Shown in pieces: positions 5,808 through 13,994 of a DNA stretch of 21,583 nucleotides. The notes beneath the pieces were generated by a model. It was not told where the DNA came from, ran no database searches, and saw nothing but the letters and a program-made list of their open reading frames with translations. The position numbers and the translations under genes were made by a program. Within the stretch, counting starts at the first letter, position 1, and every line of letters begins with the position of its first letter. Source of the DNA: Tannerellaceae bacterium (GTDB taxonomy: Bacteria; Bacteroidota; Bacteroidia; Bacteroidales; Tannerellaceae); contig JAISRY010000154.1 of the NCBI GenBank assembly GCA_031273385.1, forward strand, positions 1 through 21,583, given 5' to 3'.

Positions 5808-8480
5808 TTAAAACTCCTGTCCAATAATAAAATGGAAATTGCTGCCGCCCCTTGAGCTTGATCCGTCAGGACGGTCAAACCCGTAAGCCCAGTCGATCCC
5901 CATTAGCCCGATCATCGGCAGGAAGATACGGACGCCGACACCGGCCGAACGTTTCAGCCCGAACGGGTTAAAGCTCCCCAACGTCTGCCATGCATTACCG
6001 GCCTCGACAAAGAGCAGCCCGTAGATCGTCGAAGAGGGTTCGAGGATAAACGGATAGCGCAGCTCCATGCTTAGGCGGGAATAGGCATACCCGTATCCGC
6101 GCCCGTTACCGGCGATACTCCCGTTCTCATACCCCCTTAGCCCGATAGTCTCTATGCCGTAGGTGCCCGAATAGCCGCTCATCCCGTCGCCCCCCATATA
6201 GAACGTTTCGAAGGGCGAGCGTTTATACTTGTTGTAATCCCCCAGGAAACCGTACTCGATGCGCGACATCAGCACCGGGGTGCGTTTGACGGCCTGCGGA
6301 GTGAGGGGGGAAAATATCTTCGCTTTGAACTTCCATTTATGGTATTCGATCCATTTGTATTTCTTGGCATTGTCGTCGCCCATCGCCGCATAGTCTTTTC
6401 CGTCCCACAAGGAGTAGGGCGGCGTAGCGCTGACGGAGAGGGAGAACTGCGACCCTTTGCGGGTATATAGCGGGTTGTCGATCGAACTGCGTTGCAACGA
6501 CAGCTCCAGGTTGAAGTTGTGGCTGGTACCGTCGGTGAACGACGACATGAAGTAGCGCCAGTCCTTAAGGATATACAGCTGGTAGTTCAGCGTCGCCATA
6601 AACTGGAAATAGTCGTCCGGCCAGTTCAGGCGCTTCCCGTATCCGGCGGAAACCCCTAATGTCATAATGGATTTATTGGGGTCGTAAGCCAGCTCGTAAT
6701 TGTTGTACCCGTAGCCGCTGCCATACCCATAACCCGATCCATACCCGTAGCCTGATCCATATCCGTAACCCGGATAGTACATGGAACTGTTATACAGGTT
6801 GTTGGTATAATACCGGTCGCTGATATCCGTCTGTTTGGAGAAGTAGGCGCTGACGGATAGCATATTGGGGCGTTTCCCGCCAAACCAGGGGTCGAGGAAA
6901 GAGATGCTGTAGGCCTGGTAGTACCGCCCGTTGGTCTGTCCGCTTAACGTCAGCGTCTGCCCCTCGCCCTGCGGGATGATACCGCGGTAGGTCTTCGGGT
7001 GCAGGAAGTTTTTCATCGAGAAGTTGGTGAACTTCAGGCTCAGCTTGCCGATAATACCCGTCTGCCCCCAACCGGCGGAGAACTCCACCTGGTCGTTCGC
7101 TTTGGATACCAGGTTGTATTGGATATCCACCGTTCCGTTGTTTTCGTCGGGCAGGGGAACGGGGTTCATGTTTTCCGGGTCGAAGTGCCCCATCTGGGCG
7201 ATCTCGCGAACCGAACGGATCAAATCATCACGGCTGAACAGCATACCGGGTTTCGTCCTCAGCTCGCGGCGGATAATATCTTCATATAGCCGGTCGTTCC
7301 CATTGATAATGATACGGTTGATCGTTGCCTGAGCCCCCTCCTGTATACGGATCTCCAACGAGATGGAGTCGTTCTCGACCTCCACCTCGACAGGCTCGGC
7401 ATGGAAGAAAAGGTATCCGGTATTGTAATAGACGTTCGACACGGCGTCTTCGTCCGTCGTCAGGCGCTCCTCCAGTTTCTTCTGGTTATAGACGTCGCCC
7501 TGTTTCATGGACAGCACCGCCTCGAGGTAGTCCGTCGCATACTGCGTATTGCCGACGAAGTTGATATTCTTCAGGTAATACTTCTCCCCCTCGTCCAGCG
7601 AAATGAAAATGTCGACGGCTTTCTCGCTGGAGTTGACGACGCTGTCTGCCAGCATGACGGCGTCGCGGTATCCGTATTCGTTGTATTTGCTGATAATGTT
7701 CTTCTTATCCTTTTCGTACTCTTCGGTGGTAAACTTCTTCGTACTGAACATCTCAAGGATACTGGTTTTAAAACGCTTGGGGAGCGAAAACCGCTCATTG
7801 GTCTTCTTCATCGCTTTCTTCAGCTGGAAGTCGGTCAATGCCGCGTTGCCGGTAAAGACGATTTGGTTGATCTTCGTCTTCTCGTTTTTATTGATATTGA
7901 TATCGACAATGACCTCGCCCTCATGCGCCAGGTCGTCTTTTTGTACGATATCGACATCGACGTTCTTAAAGCCCTTACCGTCGAAATAACGTTGGATCAC
8001 GATCTTGGTACGGTCCATGGAGTTCGGCGTAATCTGGTAGCCTTTCCTCAAGCCCAGCCGCCCCTCCAGCTCTTCCCGCTCACTCTTCTTTATCCCGTTA
8101 TAGTTGACCGAAGAGATGCGCGGACGCTGTTTCAGTTGGATCTCCAACCAAATCAGGTTACCCTCGATCTTTGTTGCCAGGATCTTCACGTCCGAAAACA
8201 ACCCATGCTTCCAGAAGCGTTTGACCGTCGTCGTGATCTCCTCGCCAGGCACCGTTATTTCATCTCCAACCGACAAACCGGAGAATCCAATCAACGTAAA
8301 ATCTTCCATTGTCGTCACACCGGAGACCTTGATATCGGCAATCTTGTATTTCCTAACCAGTGTGTACGAAATGACCGGTACTTCAACCGGCGTCTCAACA
8401 TGGGTCGTGTCGGTTTCCTGAGCCGTTATGCCAAAGGCAAAGCTAAGGAAGATAAAAAACAGCGCTAATCTCTTACACAT
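5808..8480 (-). CDS. bamA: BamA, outer-membrane protein assembly factor
   Basis: An 890-residue Omp85 protein that inserts beta-barrel proteins into the outer membrane. There is a signal peptide (residues 1-20), then a run of POTRA domains (~45-470; for example KIADIKVSGV and INRIIINGNDRLYEDIIRRE). The C-terminal 16-strand barrel begins near 480 (VEFSAGWGQTG). The loop-6 motif appears as LRGY with Arg782, and the chain ends in aromatic FHFIIGQEF, as expected for a beta-signal. Odd feature: residues 571-592 are a Gly-Tyr-Ser tandem repeat inside the barrel region. It stands six bases after uppS and before two Skp-like chaperones. Confidence 0.96.
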   Translation of the reverse strand: MCKRLALFFIFLSFAFGITAQETDTTHVETPVEVPVISYTLVRKYKIADIKVSGVTTMEDFTLIGFSGLSVGDEITVPGEEITTTVKRFWKHGLFSDVKILATKIEGNLIWLEIQLKQRPRISSVNYNGIKKSEREELEGRLGLRKGYQITPNSMDRTKIVIQRYFDGKGFKNVDVDIVQKDDLAHEGEVIVDININKNEKTKINQIVFTGNAALTDFQLKKAMKKTNERFSLPKRFKTSILEMFSTKKFTTEEYEKDKKNIISKYNEYGYRDAVMLADSVVNSSEKAVDIFISLDEGEKYYLKNINFVGNTQYATDYLEAVLSMKQGDVYNQKKLEERLTTDEDAVSNVYYNTGYLFFHAEPVEVEVENDSISLEIRIQEGAQATINRIIINGNDRLYEDIIRRELRTKPGMLFSRDDLIRSVREIAQMGHFDPENMNPVPLPDENNGTVDIQYNLVSKANDQVEFSAGWGQTGIIGKLSLKFTNFSMKNFLHPKTYRGIIPQGEGQTLTLSGQTNGRYYQAYSISFLDPWFGGKRPNMLSVSAYFSKQTDISDRYYTNNLYNSSMYYPGYGYGSGYGYGSGYGYGSGYGYNNYELAYDPNKSIMTLGVSAGYGKRLNWPDDYFQFMATLNYQLYILKDWRYFMSSFTDGTSHNFNLELSLQRSSIDNPLYTRKGSQFSLSVSATPPYSLWDGKDYAAMGDDNAKKYKWIEYHKWKFKAKIFSPLTPQAVKRTPVLMSRIEYGFLGDYNKYKRSPFETFYMGGDGMSGYSGTYGIETIGLRGYENGSIAGNGRGYGYAYSRLSMELRYPFILEPSSTIYGLLFVEAGNAWQTLGSFNPFGLKRSAGVGVRIFLPMIGLMGIDWAYGFDRPDGSSSRGGSNFHFIIGQEF
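6705..6770 (-). repeat. 18-bp tandem repeat inside bamA (GYGYGS units)
   Basis: Three full units plus a partial fourth encode GYGYGS-GYGYGS-GYGYGS-GYGY at BamA residues 571-592. The units differ only at some third-codon positions on the DNA level. They lie in the barrel half, probably in an extracellular loop. Copy number could change by slippage in whole six-residue steps without breaking the frame. Confidence 0.85.
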
Positions 8481-8486
8481 ATATTG

Positions 8487-9233
8487 TTATTTTAGACTTA
8501 ATTGTTCGCTTGTTTTCCCAAAACGGCGTTCGCGGTGTTGGTAATACAATACTGCTTCATACAACTCCTTTTCCCTGAAATCAGGCCAAAGGATATCGGT
8601 AAAATAAAATTCGGTATACGACATCTGCCATAACAGAAAATTACTGATCCGTTTCTCCCCTCCCGTGCGTATCAACAGGTCGGGATCGGGAATACCTTTG
8701 GTTGCCAGGTGATCCGAAACCATCGCCTCGGTAATGTCGCGGGGATCTATTTTCCCCTCCGCCGCTTCTGCGGCGATCTGCCTGGCCACCTCGGTGATCT
8801 CCCATTTCGAAGAATAGCTGAGCGCCAGTATCACGGTCGTTCCCGTATTCGCCGCCGTTTCGTGGATGCAGTCCATCAGCGTGGCGTAGGCTTGTTCGGG
8901 CAGGCGGCTGAGGTTACCGATCGCTGCGAGGCGGATATTATTCTTCATCAGCTCCGGCGTCTCGTTGTGGATCGCTGCGACAAGCAGCTCCATCAGCGCC
9001 ACCACTTCCGCTTCGGGACGGTTCCAGTTCTCGTTCGAAAAGGTATAGACAGTCAAGTATTTAATGCCTATATCGGAAGCGGCCTCCACAATCTTGCGAA
9101 CGGAAACGACACCCTCCTGGTGCCCTTTGCTCCGCTCCTTTCCTTTTGCTTTAGCCCATCGCCCGTTGCCATCCATGATGATGGCGACGTGTTGCGGCAA
9201 ATATGTCTTATCTATACTCTCAATCAACGACAT
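8487..9233 (-). CDS. uppS: Undecaprenyl diphosphate synthase (isoprenyl transferase)
   Basis: A 248-residue cis-prenyltransferase that makes the C55 carrier lipid used for peptidoglycan and surface glycans. Motifs in order: [13 protein letters not shown] with catalytic Asp21, the [14 protein letters not shown] block at ~60-73, and the C-terminal [20 protein letters not shown] followed by [15 protein letters not shown]. Length and motif spacing are standard. The gene begins eight bases after the DUF6089-type gene and ends six bases before bamA, so they are co-transcribed. This couples supply of the wall and glycan carrier to outer-membrane assembly, as in other Bacteroidetes. Confidence 0.96.
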   Translation of the reverse strand: MSLIESIDKTYLPQHVAIIMDGNGRWAKAKGKERSKGHQEGVVSVRKIVEAASDIGIKYLTVYTFSNENWNRPEAEVVALMELLVAAIHNETPELMKNNIRLAAIGNLSRLPEQAYATLMDCIHETAANTGTTVILALSYSSKWEITEVARQIAAEAAEGKIDPRDITEAMVSDHLATKGIPDPDLLIRTGGEKRISNFLLWQMSYTEFYFTDILWPDFREKELYEAVLYYQHRERRFGKTSEQLSLK

Positions 9234-9241
9234 GCGTTTTT

Positions 9242-9943
9242 TTATTTAATATTGTTGCAGGGCTGGCTTCGCGGGCCAAAGTCCCAGGTTACGGAAAGCG
9301 TCAGGAAAGAATACCAATCCTTGTTCTTTAATACACTGCCGCCTATTCCATACGGATTATCCAGTATGGCGTTGCTCTCGTCCGTTACATCGAAACCGTC
9401 GGCAAACAATTTACGGAACGCGAACTCACACCCCAGGTTAATCCGGTTTTTCAATTTATACTTTACGCCTACTCCCAACGGGAGGTTCAACCCCGCAAAC
9501 GTGCTTCCCCTACCCGGCGCAACCGTCATCCCCAGCCCCAAAAGGACGTAAGGCGTGAAGCGTTTGGTATTGGCGTAGGCGAATTTATCGCTGTACGCAA
9601 AGAAATTGAACTCAACCTGTCCGCCCAGCTCAAAGAAGTCCCGTCCAAACGAAGCCTCTGCATTGCCGGGAAAAACATGCTCCCCTCCGGCCGTCGTTCC
9701 CGATACGCGCCCCCACACCAGGTCGGCCTTTACAGCCCACCGGAAGTTGGCATTATACCGGAATACACCGCCAAAAGCGGGGTTCATCCCTTTAAACGGA
9801 GTGTTCCTGTTGACGTCTCCCATATAAAACGCCCCACCGGCCATTCCTCCTATCTCATATTTATATTCCTGCCCCCTGAGGGCAGCGAACAGTCCGGCCA
9901 ACAGAAGCGTGAGGGCGATACGCCGGGAAAAAGCAGAAGTCAT
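9242..9943 (-). CDS. DUF6089-type outer-membrane beta-barrel protein
   Basis: A 233-residue exported protein. The chosen ATG (9943) gives a typical signal peptide, [20 protein letters not shown]; an ATG eight codons upstream (9967) would add an unlikely cysteine-containing leader. The mature part is a series of alternating strands: [51 protein letters not shown] and, near the end, [15 protein letters not shown]. This suggests an eight-stranded outer-membrane barrel. DUF6089 proteins are usually found just upstream of uppS and bamA in Bacteroidetes, and the position here agrees. Specific function unknown. A weak -7-like TACTTTTA lies ~60 bases upstream. Confidence 0.8.
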   Translation of the reverse strand: MTSAFSRRIALTLLLAGLFAALRGQEYKYEIGGMAGGAFYMGDVNRNTPFKGMNPAFGGVFRYNANFRWAVKADLVWGRVSGTTAGGEHVFPGNAEASFGRDFFELGGQVEFNFFAYSDKFAYANTKRFTPYVLLGLGMTVAPGRGSTFAGLNLPLGVGVKYKLKNRINLGCEFAFRKLFADGFDVTDESNAILDNPYGIGGSVLKNKDWYSFLTLSVTWDFGPRSQPCNNIK

Positions 9944-10024
9944 ATTCACATTATTACATTTCCACATCTTTCCCTATCTAACGCGAAAAGCCCCATAAAA
10001 GTATACGTTACGTCACGAACTTTC

Positions 10025-11389
10025 TCACTTCTTAAAACCCAACCGGTTGATACGCCCCCGCCAGAGCTCATCCAACGGCTGCGCCTGTTTGCCCGTTTTC
10101 CCTCCGAAAATAAGCATATAATTGTCTTTATCCACATGCACCGAAGCATAGCCCCTCGCCTTGTATTCTTCCGGCAATACCACCATCGAATCAATCGGCG
10201 CCCAGCTTACCCCGTTGTCTATAGAATAATGAATCTCTTTGGAAGCTTCGCCGGCGGCATTGATCCCACCGATCAGGTAGAACTTGTCGTCATACCGCGT
10301 CAGCATCACCCCCTCTTTCTTTTCGAAAAACTCAAGATCGCTGTTTGTCAGCAACACCCACTCGGTGGCGTTCGCCGTCGCCCAGGCATGATTGGTCGGC
10401 TGAAGCCCAGCGTTCAGTCCGGCAACAACCATCAGGTATTCGTAATACATCGAATGATACCGGATATGGCCGAAACCGCTCAACGGGAAACCCGCAGGCA
10501 CAGCCTCGCCATACCTCCACTGCCCATCCTTGTCCATGGCGGCAAACAGCAACGCCCCATCCCGCTCCGCCACGACAGCCAAAGCGGACGATTGCCTCAC
10601 CCCCTTGTCGACGGCGCCCAGCAAACTCCGGACGACAGGCGCGTTCTGCACCAGTTCCCAGTCCCTGCCATTGCCCGATTTATACAGCGCGCCGGCGGAA
10701 GAGGGCATATAGTAAATACTTTCATATTCTGTAAATTGTGAAATACGCATATCGCTCGACGGCAATCCGGCCAGGGGAAGCGCCGTCCACGTCCTGGCAT
10801 CCGTTACGGGCGAAAAATAGAGTTCATACCCTTTGTCCGGCGCTGCCGGCTTCACATACAGGAAGTAGGCCTCCTGCCCATCGTATGGGCATATCGTAAC
10901 GGCCTGCTCGTCCACGGCCTGCCCGGTCAGCCTGCCGGCATATTTTTCCCAGATCATCGTATCGGGCTGTACCTGATGGATATTGACCTGGGCGATATAG
11001 GTCTTGGTCGTAATCAGGTCGTAGGCTGTGGTCACAAACTTCACCGGTTTGGAGAAGTTCAGCGAATCGGTGCCGTTCCACCAGATCGTGTCGCCCGTTG
11101 CCTCCTGCATCACCTGCGTACCGGCAACCCCTATCACATATTCCAGTGTACAAACCGCATTTTCCAGCTTTGTCCCAAAAGGCATCGAGTCAAGGTTAAA
11201 GATACGCCCGTTCAACTGATCTATGGTAAAAACGACTTTACTCAAACCGGCCACCGAATCGTTCTGCAACGTGAAAGAGGCGATTTGCGCATCCCTGATC
11301 ACGTAAGTATCCGAATTGTCAGAACCCAGGCACGACGTTAAAAACCACAATGTAATACACCCTGTAATAAATACTACTATATTCTTCAT
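10025..11389 (-). CDS. DUF6242-like lipoprotein with beta-propeller region
   Basis: A 454-residue predicted lipoprotein (lipobox FLTSC, Cys20). Residues ~25-150 look like a beta-sandwich module (IASFTLQNDS, then SLNFSKPVKFVTTAYDL). The C-terminal ~300 residues contain repeated segments such as GRDWELVQNAPVVRSLLGAV, YDDKFYLIGGINAAGE and YMLIFGGKTG. This is the pattern of kelch-like propellers and matches the DUF6242 architecture as I remember it. It is probably surface or periplasmic; ligand unknown. The ATG at 11389 is preferred over an adjacent in-frame TTG. It has its own -7 box (TACTTTTG) and is divergent from the HTH regulator. The gap to the downstream DUF6089 gene (81 bases) suggests separate units. 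Confidence 0.75.
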   Translation of the reverse strand: MKNIVVFITGCITLWFLTSCLGSDNSDTYVIRDAQIASFTLQNDSVAGLSKVVFTIDQLNGRIFNLDSMPFGTKLENAVCTLEYVIGVAGTQVMQEATGDTIWWNGTDSLNFSKPVKFVTTAYDLITTKTYIAQVNIHQVQPDTMIWEKYAGRLTGQAVDEQAVTICPYDGQEAYFLYVKPAAPDKGYELYFSPVTDARTWTALPLAGLPSSDMRISQFTEYESIYYMPSSAGALYKSGNGRDWELVQNAPVVRSLLGAVDKGVRQSSALAVVAERDGALLFAAMDKDGQWRYGEAVPAGFPLSGFGHIRYHSMYYEYLMVVAGLNAGLQPTNHAWATANATEWVLLTNSDLEFFEKKEGVMLTRYDDKFYLIGGINAAGEASKEIHYSIDNGVSWAPIDSMVVLPEEYKARGYASVHVDKDNYMLIFGGKTGKQAQPLDELWRGRINRLGFKK

Positions 11390-11421
11390 CAAAACTATAA
11401 AGTTAGTTGCGTATTAAGCCA

Positions 11422-11429
11422 CAAAAGTA
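11422..11429 (-). promoter_or_regulatory. -7 box for the DUF6242-like lipoprotein gene
   Basis: TACTTTTG on the minus strand fits TAnnTTTG exactly, about 33 bases before the ATG at 11389. No clear -33 TTG is seen. Confidence 0.5.
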
Positions 11430-11512
11430 GAAACATTTTTGGCTTTATGCCCCATGTCCCGCAATATTTATAATATTTTAGTAGAGCCCGCCACCCGCCG
11501 GACGCCCAAAAC

Positions 11513-11543
11513 TTGCACATCTCATATAATTCGTTTAATTTCG
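11513..11543 (+). promoter_or_regulatory. Promoter for the winged-helix regulator
   Basis: TTG (11513-11515) and TAATTTCG (11536-11543, one mismatch to TAnnTTTG) are spaced by 23 bases, as in the toxin-antitoxin promoter. Transcription would begin near 11547, at the edge of a perfect palindrome. Confidence 0.45.
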
Positions 11544-11547
11544 CACA

Positions 11548-11566
11548 GTTTCCCAATGTGGGAAAC
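11548..11566. promoter_or_regulatory. Palindromic operator candidate (GTTTCCCA-ATG-TGGGAAAC)
   Basis: A perfect 8-bp inverted repeat with a 3-bp spacer sits at the expected transcription start of the regulator gene, 41 bases before its ATG. Position and symmetry fit an autoregulatory operator bound by a dimer. A short hairpin in the mRNA leader is the alternative. Confidence 0.5.
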
Positions 11567-11606
11567 CATGCTTAAATGCAGGTAACAAGTTGATGTATTT
11601 TTGATT

Positions 11607-12605
11607 ATGGCAATAGGAAATAGCTGTTCGATAGAAGAATATGTCGGTAAAACGATTGGGCTTACGTTCAAAGATCGAGGTTCGGCGAATGAGCTGGTAA
11701 AGTCGTTGCCGCAGTATCTTAAAGGGGCGTTCGGTTTCTCGCTTGTAGAGATTGAAAGCCAGGGGTTTTTATTGATGCTGCCATCGATGGAGGCCGATTT
11801 GTCCATTGCGCGGATCGTCAAGTTTGCCGGGCAGGTCCGTAAGCAAACAGGTAAATCGACGCTCATTCAGTTCAAGTCTATGGATAGTATCAGGCGGCGA
11901 ACCTTGATTAAACATAGGGAAAACTTTATCGTTCCTGATAAACAGATCTATATTCCCTCGTTGAGGATGTTCCTCAATGAAAGCGGGAGTATTCGGCAAT
12001 TTGCCGGTAAGGAGCGCCTTTCCCCCTCCGCCCAACTCCTGTTGCTGTACCATCTTCAAAAAAAATCATTGGAGGGATTGCCATTCAAGGATGTGGCGGA
12101 AATATTGAACTATTCAAAGAAAACGATATCCGTCGTGATTGCCGAACTCCAGAACCATTCTGTCTGTGAGGTGGAGCGGCTGAATGAGCGGAATAAAGTT
12201 TTGCGTTTTAACGAAAAAGGGTGTGAGCTGTGGAGTCGTGTTTCATCGTTGATGTCTTCCCCCGTTCAAAAAGTCTGGTATGTCGAAAAAAGCAGGCTTC
12301 CGGCAGGTTTACCCCTCTATGCTTCTTATGATACGGCGTTGGCTCATTACACCTTTATCGCCGATTCTTCGCAGATTTCATTTGCGATTGACAGGGGGTT
12401 TTTCACCGAACATCAAAAGATGTTTCAGGAATTTCTACATCCCGAAGAGGGAGATGTCCGGTTGGAAGTCTGGAAATACGATCCGGCGCTATTAGCCGAT
12501 AGGGAATTTGTAGATAAACTCTCCCTAACGCTCTGTTACAGAAATACGGATGATGAGCGAGTCAGAAAGGAAATAACAACAATGACAAATAAAATAGTAT
12601 GGTAG
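11607..12605 (+). CDS. Winged-helix regulator, AbiEi-antitoxin-like
   Basis: A 332-residue cytoplasmic protein without signal peptide or TM. Residues ~139-205 form a winged-helix domain (LSPSAQLLLLYHL, FKDVAEILNYSKKTISVVIAELQNHSVCEV, then a wing reaching KVLRFNEKG). The C-terminal half ends with LEVWKYDPALL, DKLSLTLCYRN, DDERVRKEI and a terminal KIVW. I recall this layout from Bacteroidales proteins annotated as MarR-like or AbiEi-like antitoxins, normally next to an AbiEii nucleotidyltransferase toxin; this is memory, not a search. No such partner is present. ATG 11607 is preferred to TTG 11601. A palindrome at its promoter suggests autoregulation. A repeat hairpin begins at its stop codon, so a downstream partner may have been lost. 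Confidence 0.65.
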   Translation: MAIGNSCSIEEYVGKTIGLTFKDRGSANELVKSLPQYLKGAFGFSLVEIESQGFLLMLPSMEADLSIARIVKFAGQVRKQTGKSTLIQFKSMDSIRRRTLIKHRENFIVPDKQIYIPSLRMFLNESGSIRQFAGKERLSPSAQLLLLYHLQKKSLEGLPFKDVAEILNYSKKTISVVIAELQNHSVCEVERLNERNKVLRFNEKGCELWSRVSSLMSSPVQKVWYVEKSRLPAGLPLYASYDTALAHYTFIADSSQISFAIDRGFFTEHQKMFQEFLHPEEGDVRLEVWKYDPALLADREFVDKLSLTLCYRNTDDERVRKEITTMTNKIVW

Positions 12606-12666
12606 CAGAGTCAACGCATTCGTCATTGGCGTACTATAACAATACATTTTAATGCGTTGACCCTGT
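12605..12666. repeat. Inverted-repeat hairpin of the GGGTCAACG module
   Basis: Starting at the last base of the regulator's stop codon, GCAGAGTCAACGCATT (12605-12620) pairs with the module at 12642-12666 (AATGCGTTGACCCTG inside it), with one mismatch. The right arm matches 1214-1238 over 25 bp on the opposite strand. It may help end transcription, but it has no T-run, so it is better called a dispersed repeat. Confidence 0.75.
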
Positions 12667-12675
12667 GGAGGAGAT

Positions 12676-12891
12676 ATACAATAGTGTAGCCGGACGTACA
12701 CAATTGTGTAAACGGGAACAGACAATTGTGTAGCTCGGACTACACAATAGTATAGCCGGGACAATACAGTTGTGTAGCCGGATCAATACAGTTGTGTAAA
12801 ACCGGAAATAGCTCTCGAGCAAATAAAAATAGCTCCCGACTGAAAAAAAATAGCTCCCGTCCCGTTGAAAATAGCTCCCGTCCGGCTTTTT
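12676..12891 (+). repeat. Phased array: six 22-bp units then four 21-bp units
   Basis: Six units of exactly 22 bp start at 12676, 12698, 12720, 12742, 12764 and 12786. They share a near-palindromic core of type ACAATTGTGTA, then usually GCCGG, with variable ends. Without a gap follow four 21-bp units at 12808, 12829, 12850 and 12871 with core ATAGCTCCCG and an A-rich remainder. There are no constant-repeat/unique-spacer units, no cas genes and no ORF. It is part of the 788-base gene-free stretch 12606-13393. The rest of that stretch is the hairpin before it, an unremarkable AT-rich part (12892-12959), a 21-bp duplication and the long palindrome. Confidence 0.85.
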
Positions 12892-12959
12892 TGAACATCG
12901 TCACACGCACCGTCTTCTTGTTTATTCTTTAGGATATATCCATACTAAATGCCTTACTT

Positions 12960-13001
12960 TTTATGGTACAAATTTGATTCTTTATGCTACAAAATTGAAG
13001 A
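12960..13001 (+). repeat. Two 21-bp direct repeats (TTTATGSTACAAA core)
   Basis: Two adjacent 21-bp units (12960-12980 and 12981-13001) share TTTATG-G/C-TACAAA and similar tails. The period equals that of the ATAGCTCCCG units. They directly precede the long palindrome. Confidence 0.6.
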
Positions 13002-13399
13002 AATAGCGCAAAAAGCCCTCCAGATAAAGTTTTCCTTTTTTTGCCTTCACAGCTTCACCTTTCTTGTAACGCATTGACTGATACTTTGGTGCGGTGAAGG
13101 TAGGGTGAAGGGAGGTGAATGAAAAGTGAAAGGGGGTGCCAGGGAGGGCGGTCTGACCTTATTGTGCAAATTCGTCGATAATCAATTGACGTTTGTTTTT
13201 GCCGGCTCGGGAATCGGTTGTTTTGATTATTTATACAATAAGGTGAACGAGGCCTTCCCGATACCCCGTTTCACCTTACCTTCACCTCCCTTCACCTTGC
13301 CTTCACCACATTCAGGTGTCAGCCAGTGTGTTACAAGAAAGGTGAAGCTGTGAAGGCAAAAAAAGGGAAACTTTATTTGGAGGGCTTTTTGCGCTATTT
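13001..13399. repeat. ~399-bp imperfect palindrome downstream of folE
   Basis: The outer arms, 13001-13080 and 13321-13399, are near-perfect inverted repeats (for example AAATAGCGCAAAAAGCCCTC against its complement ending at 13399; CTTCACAGCTTCACC; CTTGTAAC). Similarity continues inward through GGTGAAGG-rich segments (GGTGAAGGGAGGTGAA against TTCACCTCCCTTCACC) to ACCTTATTGT (near 13158) and its complement ACAATAAGGT (near 13236). The unpaired centre is only ~50-70 bp. The right end overlaps the folE stop codon. No transposase or credible protein lies inside. A MITE-like element or a long-hairpin RNA is possible. Confidence 0.85.
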
Positions 13400-13975
13400 G
13401 ATCAGGTTGATAAATTCTTCGCGCGTTTTGGCTTGCTGGAAGAAGCCGGTGAAATCGGAGGTCGTCGTGAGGGAATGTTGTTTCTCAACGCCCCGCATCT
13501 GCATACACATGTGCTGGGCTTCGATGACCACCATAACGCCTAAGGGGTTTAAGGTGCGCTGGATACATTCCTTGATTTGTAGCGTCATGCGCTCCTGTAT
13601 TTGCAGGCGGCGGGCAAAGATATCGACGACGCGGGGGATCTTGCTTAATCCGGTAATGTATTTGTTCGGGATATAGGCGACATGGGCTTTCCCGAAAAAC
13701 GGCAGCAGATGGTGCTCGCAAAGGGAAAAGAAATCAATATCCTTTACGATGATCATCTGTTTGTACCCCTCTTCGCGGAACATGGCGTCTTCCAACACCT
13801 TTTCAGGGTTTTCGTTATACCCTCCGGTCAGGAACTGCATGGCTTTCGCTACGCGTTCGGGGGTCTTGAGCAGCCCCTCGCGCCCGGGGTCTTCACCTAA
13901 CAACCCGATAATGCTTTTATAATACCCGGCGAGTTCTTTTCTTGTATCTAATGTCTCTTCGTCTATTTTCTTCAT
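13394..13975 (-). CDS. folE: GTP cyclohydrolase I
   Basis: A 193-residue cytosolic zinc enzyme converting GTP to 7,8-dihydroneopterin triphosphate, the first step to tetrahydrofolate. The zinc ligands are visible as Cys86 and His89 in [20 protein letters not shown] and Cys157 in [11 protein letters not shown]. The substrate-site region [20 protein letters not shown] and the closing [11 protein letters not shown] block are typical. Length is near normal for the family. It is the last gene of the DUF1599 - DoxX-like - tpiA - SPOR operon, 19 bases after the SPOR gene. Its stop codon lies inside the outer edge of a long palindromic repeat. Confidence 0.96.
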   Translation of the reverse strand: MKKIDEETLDTRKELAGYYKSIIGLLGEDPGREGLLKTPERVAKAMQFLTGGYNENPEKVLEDAMFREEGYKQMIIVKDIDFFSLCEHHLLPFFGKAHVAYIPNKYITGLSKIPRVVDIFARRLQIQERMTLQIKECIQRTLNPLGVMVVIEAQHMCMQMRGVEKQHSLTTTSDFTGFFQQAKTREEFINLIK

Positions 13976-13994
13976 TCGTTTCCGTTTTAGTTCT

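Noticed and set aside
7401..8468. 355-residue plus-strand ORF antisense to bamA
   Set aside because: It is a shadow of bamA codon structure; the opposite strand has a complete, motif-rich BamA and the antisense product shows no domain.
9677..10741. 354-residue plus-strand ORF
   Set aside because: It spans the antisense of two well-supported exported proteins and the gap between them, with no recognisable motif.
12605..12666. Rho-independent terminator for the HTH gene
   Set aside because: The stem is good, but the loop is ~21 bases and no T-run follows; the same module occurs elsewhere away from gene ends, so it is treated as a dispersed repeat.
12676..12891. CRISPR array
   Set aside because: Units are only 21-22 bp including the variable part, there are no constant 28-37-bp repeats with unique spacers of similar size, and no cas genes are nearby.
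13126..13353. 75-residue plus-strand ORF inside the palindrome
   Set aside because: It is built from palindrome repeats (PSPPFTLPSP) and has no start context or homology-like features.
13001..13399. Insertion sequence with transposase
   Set aside because: The inverted repeats surround no credible protein, and no clear target duplication could be recognised; at most a non-autonomous element.
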